Below the pieces are notes generated by a model, which saw nothing but the letters and a program-made list of their open reading frames with translations, did no database searches and was not told the origin of the DNA. The position numbers were made by a program, and so were the translations under genes. Below, one piece after another: positions 8,185 through 16,243 of a DNA stretch of 19,408 nucleotides (position 1 is its first letter; each line of letters starts with the position of its first letter). This stretch comes from Prevotella sp. (lineage in GTDB: Bacteria > Bacteroidota > Bacteroidia > Bacteroidales > Bacteroidaceae), in contig DMYZ01000276.1 in assembly GCA_003483565.1 (NCBI GenBank), positions 1-19,408 of the forward strand, in the 5' to 3' direction.

Positions 8185-9162
8185 ATGAAAAAACTTCTAC
8201 TTATCCTAATTACACTCACAGTATTCTTCAACCAATTACAAGCTGCCAATAAGTATGATAATCCTGACACCTTATTCGTAGCCCGAGATGGTACGGCAGA
8301 ATTTAGAAACATTGACGATGCCATTGAAGTTTGCCGTGCTTTTATGGAATATCATAAGGTAATCTACGTAAAAAAAGGAATATATAAAGAAAAACTTATT
8401 ATTCCATCCTGGCTCACTAATATTGAAATATGTGGAGAAGACAAAAACAACACTATCATTACTTATGATGATCATGCCAATATCAAAATGCCAAATGGGA
8501 AGCCTATGGGTACATTTCGCACTTACACGCTGAAAATAGAAGGCAGCAACATTACACTAAAGAATATTACCGTTGAAAATAATGCAGCAAAACTTGGACA
8601 AGCTGTTGCTTTACATACGGAAGGAGACAAGCTCGTTTTTATTAACTGCCGTTTCCTTGGTAATCAAGATACAGTGTATACTGGCATTGGCAATACACGG
8701 CTTTACTTCAAGGACTGTTATATAGAAGGCACTACCGATTTTATTTTTGGTCCAAGCATCGCTTGGTTTGAAAACTGCACACTATATAGTAAGATCAACA
8801 GTTTTCTCACTGCTGCATCAACTCCTGCCAATCAACCTTATGGATATATTTTCAATCACTGCAAAGTCATATCTGCGACTGGTGCAGACAAAGTATTCTT
8901 GGGACGTCCATGGCGTCCATACGCTTATACACTCTTTATGAATTGTGAACTTGGTGCACAAATCCGTCCGGAAGGCTGGTTTAACTGGGACGACCCAGCC
9001 AACGAGAAAACAGCTCGCTACAGCGAGTATAATAATCACGGTGCAGGAGCCAATACCAGCAAACGGGTTCTCTGGTGCCATCAACTTACTAAAAAAGAAG
9101 CAAGCCAGATTACTATTGACAATGTATTCTATCACGACACTAACTGGATACAATATAAGTAG
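8185..9162 (+). CDS. Secreted pectinesterase (carbohydrate esterase family 8)
   Basis: Pectin methylesterases of CE8 remove methyl groups from homogalacturonan, exposing galacturonate for lyases and hydrolases. The 325-residue protein has a signal peptide (residues 1-20, ending LQA) and no lipobox, so it is probably periplasmic. The right-handed beta-helix motifs are all present: GQAVALHTEGDK from 138 (Q139), GNQDTVY from 159 (Q161 and catalytic D162), GTTDFIFG at 182-189 (catalytic D185), and LGRPWRPYA from 239 (R241, W243). None of the key residues is missing. It starts only 17 bases after rel with no clear promoter between, so it is probably read through from that operon or from a weak promoter inside rel. 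Its substrate fit with the downstream SusC/D pair is possible but unproven, since an inverted repeat and a separate promoter lie between. Confidence 0.93.
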   Translation: MKKLLLILITLTVFFNQLQAANKYDNPDTLFVARDGTAEFRNIDDAIEVCRAFMEYHKVIYVKKGIYKEKLIIPSWLTNIEICGEDKNNTIITYDDHANIKMPNGKPMGTFRTYTLKIEGSNITLKNITVENNAAKLGQAVALHTEGDKLVFINCRFLGNQDTVYTGIGNTRLYFKDCYIEGTTDFIFGPSIAWFENCTLYSKINSFLTAASTPANQPYGYIFNHCKVISATGADKVFLGRPWRPYAYTLFMNCELGAQIRPEGWFNWDDPANEKTARYSEYNNHGAGANTSKRVLWCHQLTKKEASQITIDNVFYHDTNWIQYK

Positions 9163-9225
9163 ATTATAACGCCATTTTCCCCAGTTATTATCAGCATTAG
9201 AAAAGTCAATACTATACTTGAGAGC

Positions 9226-9275
9226 GTATTGTAACAGTTTTAGGTTATATTCAATACCTAAAACTGTTACAATAC
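9226..9275. repeat. Perfect 20-bp inverted repeat, possible terminator or binding site
   Basis: The left arm GTATTGTAACAGTTTTAGGT (9226-9245) is exactly complementary to the right arm at 9256-9275, with a 10-base loop. The stem is AT-rich (7 of 20 pairs G-C) and is not followed by a run of T on either side, so it is not a textbook intrinsic terminator. It begins 64 bases after the pectinesterase stop and ends 141 bases before the susC -7 element. It may end transcription from the rel operon, be a large operator, or be a remnant of a mobile element end. Confidence 0.75.
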
Positions 9276-9415
9276 ACAAGAATTTGATATTAATTTATAA
9301 ATACCTTTAAAACACATTCTCAAAAATCTGGGAAAAACAACAGTTATTAAAAAGAATATAAGGTTAAAATTAATAAATATTTTTTATAATTAGGACAACC
9401 ATTCAATATAATTTA

Positions 9416-9423
9416 TATTTTTG
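9416..9423 (+). promoter_or_regulatory. Putative -7 promoter element of the susC operon
   Basis: TATTTTTG matches TAnnTTTG, embedded in an AT-rich stretch. It lies 99 bases before the susC ATG, so the leader would be about 90 bases, which is common for susC-type genes. A TTAGGA at 9390-9395 is a poor match to the TTTG -33 element at roughly correct distance; weak -33 elements usually mean a need for an activator or an alternative sigma factor. Confidence 0.5.
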
Positions 9424-9522
9424 CAGTAATTAGAATAAATTAAATCTATGATCTAACCAGGACAGACTAATACTTTTAAATACCATAGATAAATCTAATA
9501 ACATTAACTAAAACAAACCGAT

Positions 9523-12500
9523 ATGATTCTAAGAATGAGAAAAGCCACATTAGCTTTAGGATTGAGTCTTTCGAGCATTGTTGCTTTCGCACAAAGTACA
9601 GTTAAAGGTACTATCAAAGATGCGCAAGGAGAACCATTAATAGGTGTTACTATCAACGTCGACGGAAAGCCGGCTGCTATCACAGACCTTGATGGTAATT
9701 TCAATCTCCCGGAAGCTAAGCCAAACTCTAAAATTTCTGTAAGCTATGTAGGCTACAAAAAACAGACTATTACCTTAGGTAATCAGACAAGTATCAACAT
9801 TATTTTGAAAGAAGATGACAAGACCTTGGATGAAGTAGTTGTAGTAGGTTATGGCCAAATGAAAAAGAGTGATTTGACGGGATCAATAGCAACAATACAC
9901 AGTAATGATATTGTAGCTAAAGGTGCATCGAATGTATTAAACGCTATGCAAGGTCAAATACCAGGAGTAAATATCACACAAAGTTCCAGTCGTGCCGACG
10001 GATCCATGAGTATTCAAATTCGTGGTAAATCTTCAATCAACTCAAATACCACTCCTCTTTTTGTTGTTGACGGAGTCATCTGTGACAACATTGATTTCCT
10101 TAATGAGCAGGATATTCAACAGATTGATATCTTAAAGGATGCATCCTCAACAGCGATCTATGGTTCCCGAGCTACAGCTGGTGTTGTTATTGTCACAACC
10201 AAAGGCGGGCTCGCTATATCTAAAGGAACGAAACCATCCATTTCTTACGATGGATACTATGGCATATCTGTTGTCTCAAGAATGCCGGACTTCCAACAAT
10301 CACAAGATTTCTACAATTATCGCTTTTTGAAGTTCCAAACCTATGCAGGGGGAATTTCCACGGCACAGAGTGGAACACCTGGATATGAAATGACGTCAGG
10401 TTCTTATAATCAAGGTATGATACAGACTGTTCAAGGCGATATCACATCACCTTCTGTATTAAAAAACCGACTTGCTTCCGGAGTCAATACAAACTGGCCT
10501 AGTCTTGTCACACAAAATGGACATCAACAAAACCACTATATCTCTGTATCAGGAAGTGGACAAGATTTTCGCTATAACATGGGGTTAGGTTATCATGGTA
10601 TTGATGGTGTTTATATTGGCGACAAGGATTCAAAAATTAGTTTCAAAGGAAGTGCCGATGCCAATATCAACAAATATGTATCCGCAGGATTCAACCTGAA
10701 TATTGCTAAAATAGATCATAAGTATGCATCCAATGATGGAGTAGAAGAAGCTTACCGCATGAACCCGTTCATGCAAGCTTACGATGAAAATGGGAATATC
10801 ATCACCAATCCTGGCTTGAATACAATCTTAGGTACTAACGGCAACCAATTTACATCTTCTTACAACCCTTTGGTTTATTTTGAGAATGAAACAGAAAAGC
10901 GTGAGACATGGCGCTTAATGGGCAACATATATCTTTCCATTAAGCCTATCAAAAACCTTATTTTCAAAACTACATTTTCACCTAACTACACCTATTATAG
11001 AGACGGGCAATATCAAGGTACTCTCACTGGTGAATCAATTAATTCAGCGACAAAAGCTACAGATCGCGAATTCAGCTGGACTTGGGAGAACACCCTTACT
11101 TATGATAAGATTTTCAACAAGATTCACCATATCAATGTTATGGGTATGATGAGTATGGAAAAATCCAATACCGAAACTGAATCACTCAACTATACAGGTG
11201 TACTAGATGGAACGACTTGGTATAACTTGGGGAGTGGCACTTATAATGCTAATGGTTCTGCTCCTTCTAGCTACACGGAATACAGGATGCTGTCATATGC
11301 CATGCGAGCCAATTATACTTTAAGCAACCGTTATATGGCTACAGCTACCATTCGCTGGGATGGTTCTTCGAGATTCAGAGAAGGAAAGAAATGGGGATCT
11401 TTCCCTTCCTTTGCTTTGGCCTGGAGAATATCAGAAGAAAATTTTATAAAAAACAACACACCATGGATCAGTAACTTAAAACTAAGACTTTCTTATGGTC
11501 AAACTGGTAATAATACAGGCATCGGAGATTTTGCCTACCAATTGACGGTAGCAGGACCAAACTACTATCCATTTGGCTCTACGACCTATAATGCCATGCG
11601 TCCTAGCGGCATTGTTGATCCGGATATTCATTGGGAGAAATCTCATGAATTTAACCTTGGACTTGATTATGGTTTTCTCAACAGCCGCATCAACGGTAGT
11701 ATTGACTGGTACCATAAAAAATCAACAGATTTGCTATATCCCGTATTTCTGCCTCTTGAAGTTGGTGGGATAAAAATGAAGACAAATTTAGGTTCTGTAT
11801 TGAATACAGGTCTTGAAGCTAGTATAACCGGAGTTATTATCCAAAACAAGGACTGGAACTGGTCTATTACAGCCAACTATGCTCACAACAGCAGTCATGT
11901 AAAACAAATCGATGGTACCGGAAATAATTACATAACAAGCAATTATTCTGGTAACTTATTTATTAACGGTCCAGTTGATAACGTATTTGGTTATCAGTGG
12001 GCTGGTATCGTTACAGACAAAACTATGATTATACCAGACAATGAAATTGCTAAAAAGAAAGGGTTTACCCCTGGCATGACCGTTAAGCAAAGTAATTATT
12101 ACTATACTTGCTATGGCTGGACAGAAGGCAGCCCAATTATTAAAGATATTAATGGTGACGGCAAGTTTACCTCTGATGATGAAAGGGTATTTAGGGCTGA
12201 TCCAGCATGGACAGGAAGTATTTCAACTAACTTAAACTATAAGGGATGGGATTTTTCTACAACAATTTATACAAAACAACACTATTGGGTGTACTCTAAT
12301 TTCTATGAAAGATACACAGATCTCAGCGATCGTGGGCGTATGCGCCTGAATATGGACTATTATATTCCTGCAGGAACTTTGATTAATTGCGATGGTGTCA
12401 ATGCTGATGGTACTTATATTAACCCCACATATCAACAGACTACCCATTACGGATCGTATCCTTTTCCTAATAATGGTGGTACGAATGGTGGCACGAATAA

Positions 12501-12765
12501 CTCTTATTGGGAAGGCAGCAATGGAGCGGCCAACTTTACTGAGATTTCATTTACCAAAATTAAGAACATAACACTTGGCTACACTTTTCCGAAGAAATGG
12601 ACTTCCCTTTTTGGTTGTTCAAGATTAAGACTATATGTTACAGTCACGGATCCATTTGTCATTACAAGTTATAAAGGCTTTGACCCAGAATGGGCAGATG
12701 CAACTCTCGCCAATGACGGACCAAGTCAAACAACGTGGCAATTTGGTGCAAATATCAAATTTTAA
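9523..12765 (+). CDS. susC: SusC/RagA-type TonB-dependent outer-membrane transporter
   Basis: SusC proteins form the outer-membrane channel that, with a SusD lid, imports oligosaccharides or other large nutrients using TonB energy. The 1080-residue product has a signal peptide ending AFA at residue 23, then a carboxypeptidase-regulatory-like domain at about 26-98 (VKGTIKDAQGEPLIGVTI, LDGNF). A TonB-box region LDEVVVVGYG at 102-111 and a plug domain at about 115-235 (LFVVDGV, ILKDASSTAIYGSRATAGV) follow. The rest is a 22-strand barrel ending in NIKF, with terminal Phe suitable for BAM recognition. DINGDGKFTSDDERV is the usual late-barrel DxNxDG loop of the family. No STN domain is present, so signalling to an anti-sigma factor is not expected. 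M5 is an alternative start. susD follows after 12 bases. The symbol denotes family, not starch specificity. Confidence 0.96.
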   Translation: MILRMRKATLALGLSLSSIVAFAQSTVKGTIKDAQGEPLIGVTINVDGKPAAITDLDGNFNLPEAKPNSKISVSYVGYKKQTITLGNQTSINIILKEDDKTLDEVVVVGYGQMKKSDLTGSIATIHSNDIVAKGASNVLNAMQGQIPGVNITQSSSRADGSMSIQIRGKSSINSNTTPLFVVDGVICDNIDFLNEQDIQQIDILKDASSTAIYGSRATAGVVIVTTKGGLAISKGTKPSISYDGYYGISVVSRMPDFQQSQDFYNYRFLKFQTYAGGISTAQSGTPGYEMTSGSYNQGMIQTVQGDITSPSVLKNRLASGVNTNWPSLVTQNGHQQNHYISVSGSGQDFRYNMGLGYHGIDGVYIGDKDSKISFKGSADANINKYVSAGFNLNIAKIDHKYASNDGVEEAYRMNPFMQAYDENGNIITNPGLNTILGTNGNQFTSSYNPLVYFENETEKRETWRLMGNIYLSIKPIKNLIFKTTFSPNYTYYRDGQYQGTLTGESINSATKATDREFSWTWENTLTYDKIFNKIHHINVMGMMSMEKSNTETESLNYTGVLDGTTWYNLGSGTYNANGSAPSSYTEYRMLSYAMRANYTLSNRYMATATIRWDGSSRFREGKKWGSFPSFALAWRISEENFIKNNTPWISNLKLRLSYGQTGNNTGIGDFAYQLTVAGPNYYPFGSTTYNAMRPSGIVDPDIHWEKSHEFNLGLDYGFLNSRINGSIDWYHKKSTDLLYPVFLPLEVGGIKMKTNLGSVLNTGLEASITGVIIQNKDWNWSITANYAHNSSHVKQIDGTGNNYITSNYSGNLFINGPVDNVFGYQWAGIVTDKTMIIPDNEIAKKKGFTPGMTVKQSNYYYTCYGWTEGSPIIKDINGDGKFTSDDERVFRADPAWTGSISTNLNYKGWDFSTTIYTKQHYWVYSNFYERYTDLSDRGRMRLNMDYYIPAGTLINCDGVNADGTYINPTYQQTTHYGSYPFPNNGGTNGGTNNSYWEGSNGAANFTEISFTKIKNITLGYTFPKKWTSLFGCSRLRLYVTVTDPFVITSYKGFDPEWADATLANDGPSQTTWQFGANIKF

Positions 12766-12777
12766 TAGAAAAAGACC

Positions 12778-14574
12778 ATGAAAAGAATAACGATATTATC
12801 ATTAACGATCCTTATCGGAAGCGTTGAACTTGTAAGTTGCAGCGATTTTTTGGATGCTGACAACAAATCAGCAGGAACAAATGCCGATACATACTTTGCA
12901 ACAGCAGAAGGTATTGCTGCAGCAAAAGCACAGGCATTTTACACTCTGAGAAGCAATGCCATAAACTATAATATGAACTGTGCTGGAACAGACCTATATA
13001 TACCCGTTCGTGGTAAAGACCCGGGAGGGTTCCAGACCTATTCTTTGGCGGCAAACAACTCTGATGTAGAATCATTCTATTCAAATTGCTATGACGAGAT
13101 TAAATATGGTATGTTTTATGCTGAGAAAGCCGGTGAAGGAACTGTCGGAAATAACGAAGGCCGCTTTATCAGAGATTATGCCTATTATCAACTGACTCAG
13201 CAATTTGGTGGTGTTCCATATATTGATCATTATGTATCAGATGCAAATCGCAACTATCCCAAAAACAGTCTGGATTCCATCTATACCGTTATGGAGAATG
13301 ATTTGGAATCAATATACAATAGCGGGTTACTACCAGAAACAGATTCCAAAGGCAACATAAGCAAACAGGCTGTAGCCGCTCTGCTTGCTAAATATTACCT
13401 TGCCGACGGATGGGATGCCAATACGACGTTAAAGAGTGCTGCTGCAGGAACTTACACCATTAATTCAACAGATAAATTCAAGAAAGCAGCAGAGTGGGCT
13501 GTTAAAGCCATTAATGGTATCAAACTAACACAAAACTTTGAAAAGAAATGGTCACCATCTAACGAAGGAAATCCTGAGGATATTTGGTCTATTCAATATG
13601 ATCGAGCAAGCTATCCTGGTGATTTGACAACAGGCGGACATTCCTTGCAAAATCAATTTGGAGATTATTATGGTGATCCCACTAAGACTGGTTATAAAGC
13701 TGTAGGATCTACAGGCGCTATGAGTGAGAAAGCTCTCTATTTGTGGCAAAAGGGTGATGAACGCTACAATGCAACCTTTATGACAAAAATTTACAACTAT
13801 AATGGGACGTGGGGAACAACAGGCTACTATGGTTATTATAATGGTGATACAACAAAACTTCACCTTGGTTTGAGATTCTTCCCTGCTTATACTACACAGG
13901 CTCAAGCAGAAGCTGAGTTTAACGCCAATAAGGATAAATATACCAAAGGATCATACAACAATCAAATTCTGGCTTTTATACTGAGTAGTCCTGCCACTGA
14001 ATATACTTTTAAGGATGATGGTTCATATACCAAACAAACAGTTACTTTTGACAATCTTTGCCTCGCTGTCAACGGTGGAGCATGCATCAAAAAATTCGAT
14101 GATCCTAATACTCAGCAGCAAAACAGTACAACACTGGATTATCGTGATATCGTCATATTTGACATCAGCGACATGTATCTCACTGTTGCCGAGGCTTATT
14201 TAATGGCTGGAGATGAAAGCGAAGCCCTTAACTATGTCAATCAAGTACGATCACGTGCCAATGCCGGAACATTATCTTCCTTTTCTGCCTATGAACCGGA
14301 TTATAGTATTACTACCTCTTTTGGAAGTATTACACCATTAGATGTAATTCTTGATGAACGTGCCCGTGAACTATATGGACAGCAGGTTCGCTGGGTTGAT
14401 CTTCGCAGAACCAAACAATTAGTAAGATACAATCTTGCATTCAATAAAAACATATCAAATATAAATGACATGAGTAATACCAGTGGTGAAATTAAATGGC
14501 TTCGGCCTATTCCTGAGCAGGCCATTAATGGTAATAACGCTCTTAGTAACGCCGATCAAAATCCAGGGTATTGA
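12778..14574 (+). CDS. susD: SusD/RagB-type surface nutrient-binding lipoprotein
   Basis: SusD lipoproteins sit on the cell surface as a hinged lid over SusC and bind the incoming ligand. The 598-residue protein has a type II signal with lipobox LVSC and lipidated C21, followed by SDFLDADNKS, the typical SusD opening. Helical TPR-like segments include the QQFGGVPYID motif near residue 140-150. The C-terminal half includes DISDMYLTVAEAYLMAGDES and, near residue 525-545, DERARELYGQQVRWVDLRR, the strongly conserved SusD signature. It ends with a WLRPIPEQAINGN segment and a DQNPGY tail, also common to the family. It lies 12 bases after susC, so the pair is certainly co-transcribed. The ligand cannot be read from sequence by eye. 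A long Tyr/Gly/Asn-rich middle segment (about residues 290-420) is probably the variable ligand-binding part. Confidence 0.96.
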   Translation: MKRITILSLTILIGSVELVSCSDFLDADNKSAGTNADTYFATAEGIAAAKAQAFYTLRSNAINYNMNCAGTDLYIPVRGKDPGGFQTYSLAANNSDVESFYSNCYDEIKYGMFYAEKAGEGTVGNNEGRFIRDYAYYQLTQQFGGVPYIDHYVSDANRNYPKNSLDSIYTVMENDLESIYNSGLLPETDSKGNISKQAVAALLAKYYLADGWDANTTLKSAAAGTYTINSTDKFKKAAEWAVKAINGIKLTQNFEKKWSPSNEGNPEDIWSIQYDRASYPGDLTTGGHSLQNQFGDYYGDPTKTGYKAVGSTGAMSEKALYLWQKGDERYNATFMTKIYNYNGTWGTTGYYGYYNGDTTKLHLGLRFFPAYTTQAQAEAEFNANKDKYTKGSYNNQILAFILSSPATEYTFKDDGSYTKQTVTFDNLCLAVNGGACIKKFDDPNTQQQNSTTLDYRDIVIFDISDMYLTVAEAYLMAGDESEALNYVNQVRSRANAGTLSSFSAYEPDYSITTSFGSITPLDVILDERARELYGQQVRWVDLRRTKQLVRYNLAFNKNISNINDMSNTSGEIKWLRPIPEQAINGNNALSNADQNPGY

Positions 14575-14596
14575 TATTTAATTAAACTTATAAAAT

Positions 14597-15061
14597 ATGA
14601 AAAAAATACTATATATATTTGCTGTTTTTTTCATCTTCTGCAATGTGTTTGCATCATGCAGTAACGATGACAATAACGATGCTGTTACTCCATCCGGCAA
14701 CCCTGCAGAAGTTGCAGCTGGTACCTATGAAGGCACATGGACCCGAATAGCCAATGGTGATACCACTACAAATGAAGGTACCATAATCATTGCAGCTACA
14801 GACTCAGACTTTACGGCCGATTTCCATTTTATAAGTACCGGATACAGTCTTGATGCAAGCAGTGTCGCAAATATTGCGTATGCAGGTAGTGATGGAACAA
14901 CATTCGTCTACAATAATGGCACATCCACTAATACATTAGGTTCAGTATTTGCCGGACGTATTGAAAATGGGACAGTCTCCTCTAGATTTCAAATCAGTCA
15001 GCGAGCAGGACGGACAATGAAATTATTTACTTTCTTGTTTAATGGAAAAAAGAATATTTGA
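14597..15061 (+). CDS. Small surface lipoprotein of unknown function, calycin-like by appearance
   Basis: The 154-residue product has a type II signal peptide with lipobox FASC (C21), followed by SNDDNNDA. Acidic residues directly after the lipid-bearing Cys resemble the lipoprotein export signal that sends Bacteroidota lipoproteins to the cell surface. The mature part begins around GTYEGTWTR and is rich in Thr, Gly, Asn and alternating hydrophobics (GTIIIAATDSDFTADFHFIS, MKLFTFLFNGKK), suggesting an all-beta barrel of lipocalin/calycin type; this fold guess is tentative. It starts 22 bases after susD without a promoter, so it belongs to the same transcript. By position it may be an auxiliary surface ligand-binding protein, as SusE/SusF-type proteins are, but it is much shorter and shows no resemblance to them. 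Confidence 0.8.
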   Translation: MKKILYIFAVFFIFCNVFASCSNDDNNDAVTPSGNPAEVAAGTYEGTWTRIANGDTTTNEGTIIIAATDSDFTADFHFISTGYSLDASSVANIAYAGSDGTTFVYNNGTSTNTLGSVFAGRIENGTVSSRFQISQRAGRTMKLFTFLFNGKKNI

Positions 15062-15079
15062 GTTGGCATATTGCCAACT
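15061..15079 (+). terminator. Hairpin at the lipoprotein stop codon, possible attenuator
   Basis: AGTTGGCA and TGCCAACT form a perfect 8-bp stem with a TAT loop, beginning on the last base of the TGA stop. The following bases (TAAATAAAATTTTAAT) contain only a short T run some ten bases away. It could reduce read-through into, or stabilise the RNA upstream of, the last gene of the locus. It is not a strong terminator. Confidence 0.45.
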
Positions 15080-15113
15080 TAAATAAAATTTTAATAATTT
15101 AAAACTATCATCT

Positions 15114-16124
15114 ATGAAAAAAAATCTACTTCTTTGTATAGCTGTAGCCATCAGTTGTACAGCTGGTGCACAGGAATATGCAGCCGTAGACACCACAGTC
15201 CTTCAAGGTCTTGGTGCTACAACACAGAAAACGAAAGTAGCAGTCCCTTCTGGTACTCAGTTTGCAGCAACAGACAATGTGATTCTTACAACCGCGTATG
15301 CTGACCAATATCAGTTTTTAAGTGTTGACGGCCCCAAGGTAGACAATACCAGCTACAACACCTTTAACGTGGGTAACATAAAAATTAAAGGTAATGGTTT
15401 GCAAGGGAATACCAACCCTACCAGAGGTGGTGCCAACTCTGCCAACACTTCTGTAGCACCAGATGCTGGTGCAGTCTTTAAGTTTGACGTTAAAAAAGAT
15501 GGCTATCTTTACATTTTGCACAAAGCCTCATCCAATAAACAATATGAAGTAAGCGAAGGTAATGGCACAGATGCCAGTGGCTATCAAACTATTGGTTATC
15601 AATTTGCTGGATCAGATGCCGGTAACACAGCCCTCGGTACTGCTTATGGCTATATTCTGAATGGCGGTCAATTAAGTGGTGAAGACCAGAACTATGGTCA
15701 TCTGCCTGTGGGCTACAATATTCAATGGCCTGAAGTTTATTTCACAGGAGACCCAGCAAGTGCTATTAAAACGACAGGACTAAGTATTATAAAATTTCCC
15801 GTATATGCAACACTTTCATATCTTGTCAACGCCTGTGGCTCAAAAATGACATTGCTGGGTTTCTACTTTGACACAACAGGTAATGCCACTATAACTATCT
15901 CAAATGGGGTTTCCAATGATATTACGCTAATGGAAGCTGGAATACCTGCCAACGCAAAGACTATTGATGCCATTTCAGCCTACGCTGGGCAACTAGCAAA
16001 CATCAAAAATATTGTAACAACCCCTGCCCAAACAAAAGATTTTATCTACAATCTTGCAGGTCAACGTGTCAATAAATCTTATAAGGGTATTGTCATCAAC
16101 AATAGAAAAAAATACATTCAATAG
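15114..16124 (+). CDS. Secreted protein of unknown family with sorting-domain-like C-terminus
   Basis: No known family was recognised. The 336-residue product has a type I signal peptide (cleavage likely after residue 19, AGA before QEY). The mature region is rich in Gly, Ala, Asn, Thr and Tyr with alternating hydrophobics, and has a KFDVKKDGYLYILHKASSNK segment, all pointing to a beta-rich exported protein. The last 26 residues (311-336) start IYNLAGQRVNKSYKGIVI and end in a basic NNRKKYIQ. This matches the short tail common in secreted Bacteroides and Prevotella proteins, which resembles a degenerate type IX sorting domain. There is no lipobox and no visible catalytic motif. It follows the lipoprotein after 52 bases with a hairpin between, and precedes a strong terminator, so it is the last gene of the susC operon. 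Glycan binding is a guess from position only. Confidence 0.82.
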   Translation: MKKNLLLCIAVAISCTAGAQEYAAVDTTVLQGLGATTQKTKVAVPSGTQFAATDNVILTTAYADQYQFLSVDGPKVDNTSYNTFNVGNIKIKGNGLQGNTNPTRGGANSANTSVAPDAGAVFKFDVKKDGYLYILHKASSNKQYEVSEGNGTDASGYQTIGYQFAGSDAGNTALGTAYGYILNGGQLSGEDQNYGHLPVGYNIQWPEVYFTGDPASAIKTTGLSIIKFPVYATLSYLVNACGSKMTLLGFYFDTTGNATITISNGVSNDITLMEAGIPANAKTIDAISAYAGQLANIKNIVTTPAQTKDFIYNLAGQRVNKSYKGIVINNRKKYIQ

Positions 16125-16204
16125 TAGAGTGAATATATACATAATTATAAACATACATTAATTATAAAGGCTTAAAGCCCGCGAGGGTGAAAACCTAGAT
16201 CAAA

Positions 16205-16236
16205 AAAGGCCGGAGTTAAATTTAACTCCGGCCTTT
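16205..16236. terminator. Bidirectional intrinsic terminator
   Basis: A perfect 32-base palindrome (AAAGGCCGGAGTTAAA and its complement) forms a stem with GGCCGGAGTT as its strong core. On the plus strand it is followed by TTTATCTGTCTT, and on the minus strand by TTTTTTG, so it can end transcription from both convergent genes. It lies 80 bases after the stop of the secreted protein and 7 bases beyond the end of merR. The bases between 16125 and 16204 hold only short AT-rich sequence and a minor GGCTT/AAGCC repeat at 16169-16179. Confidence 0.9.
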
Positions 16237-16243
16237 ATCTGTC

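Larger units (their letters stand above)
9163..9522. other. 360-base gene-free region between pectinesterase and susC
   Basis: This AT-rich gap holds a perfect 20-bp inverted repeat (9226-9275) and a TAnnTTTG promoter element (9416-9423). It then forms an approximately 90-base susC leader. In that leader ATCTATG (9444-9450) and CATAGAT (9484-9490) could pair around a 33-base loop, which is weak evidence of leader structure. No small open reading frame with convincing features, tRNA or known riboswitch was recognised. Confidence 0.6.

Noticed and set aside
16141..16200. Possible small RNA or attenuator around the GGCTTAAAGCC repeat and the following GC-richer stretch
   Set aside because: The GGCTT/AAGCC pair leaves only a one-base loop and no other stable structure or promoter was seen; it is probably 3' untranslated sequence before the terminator.
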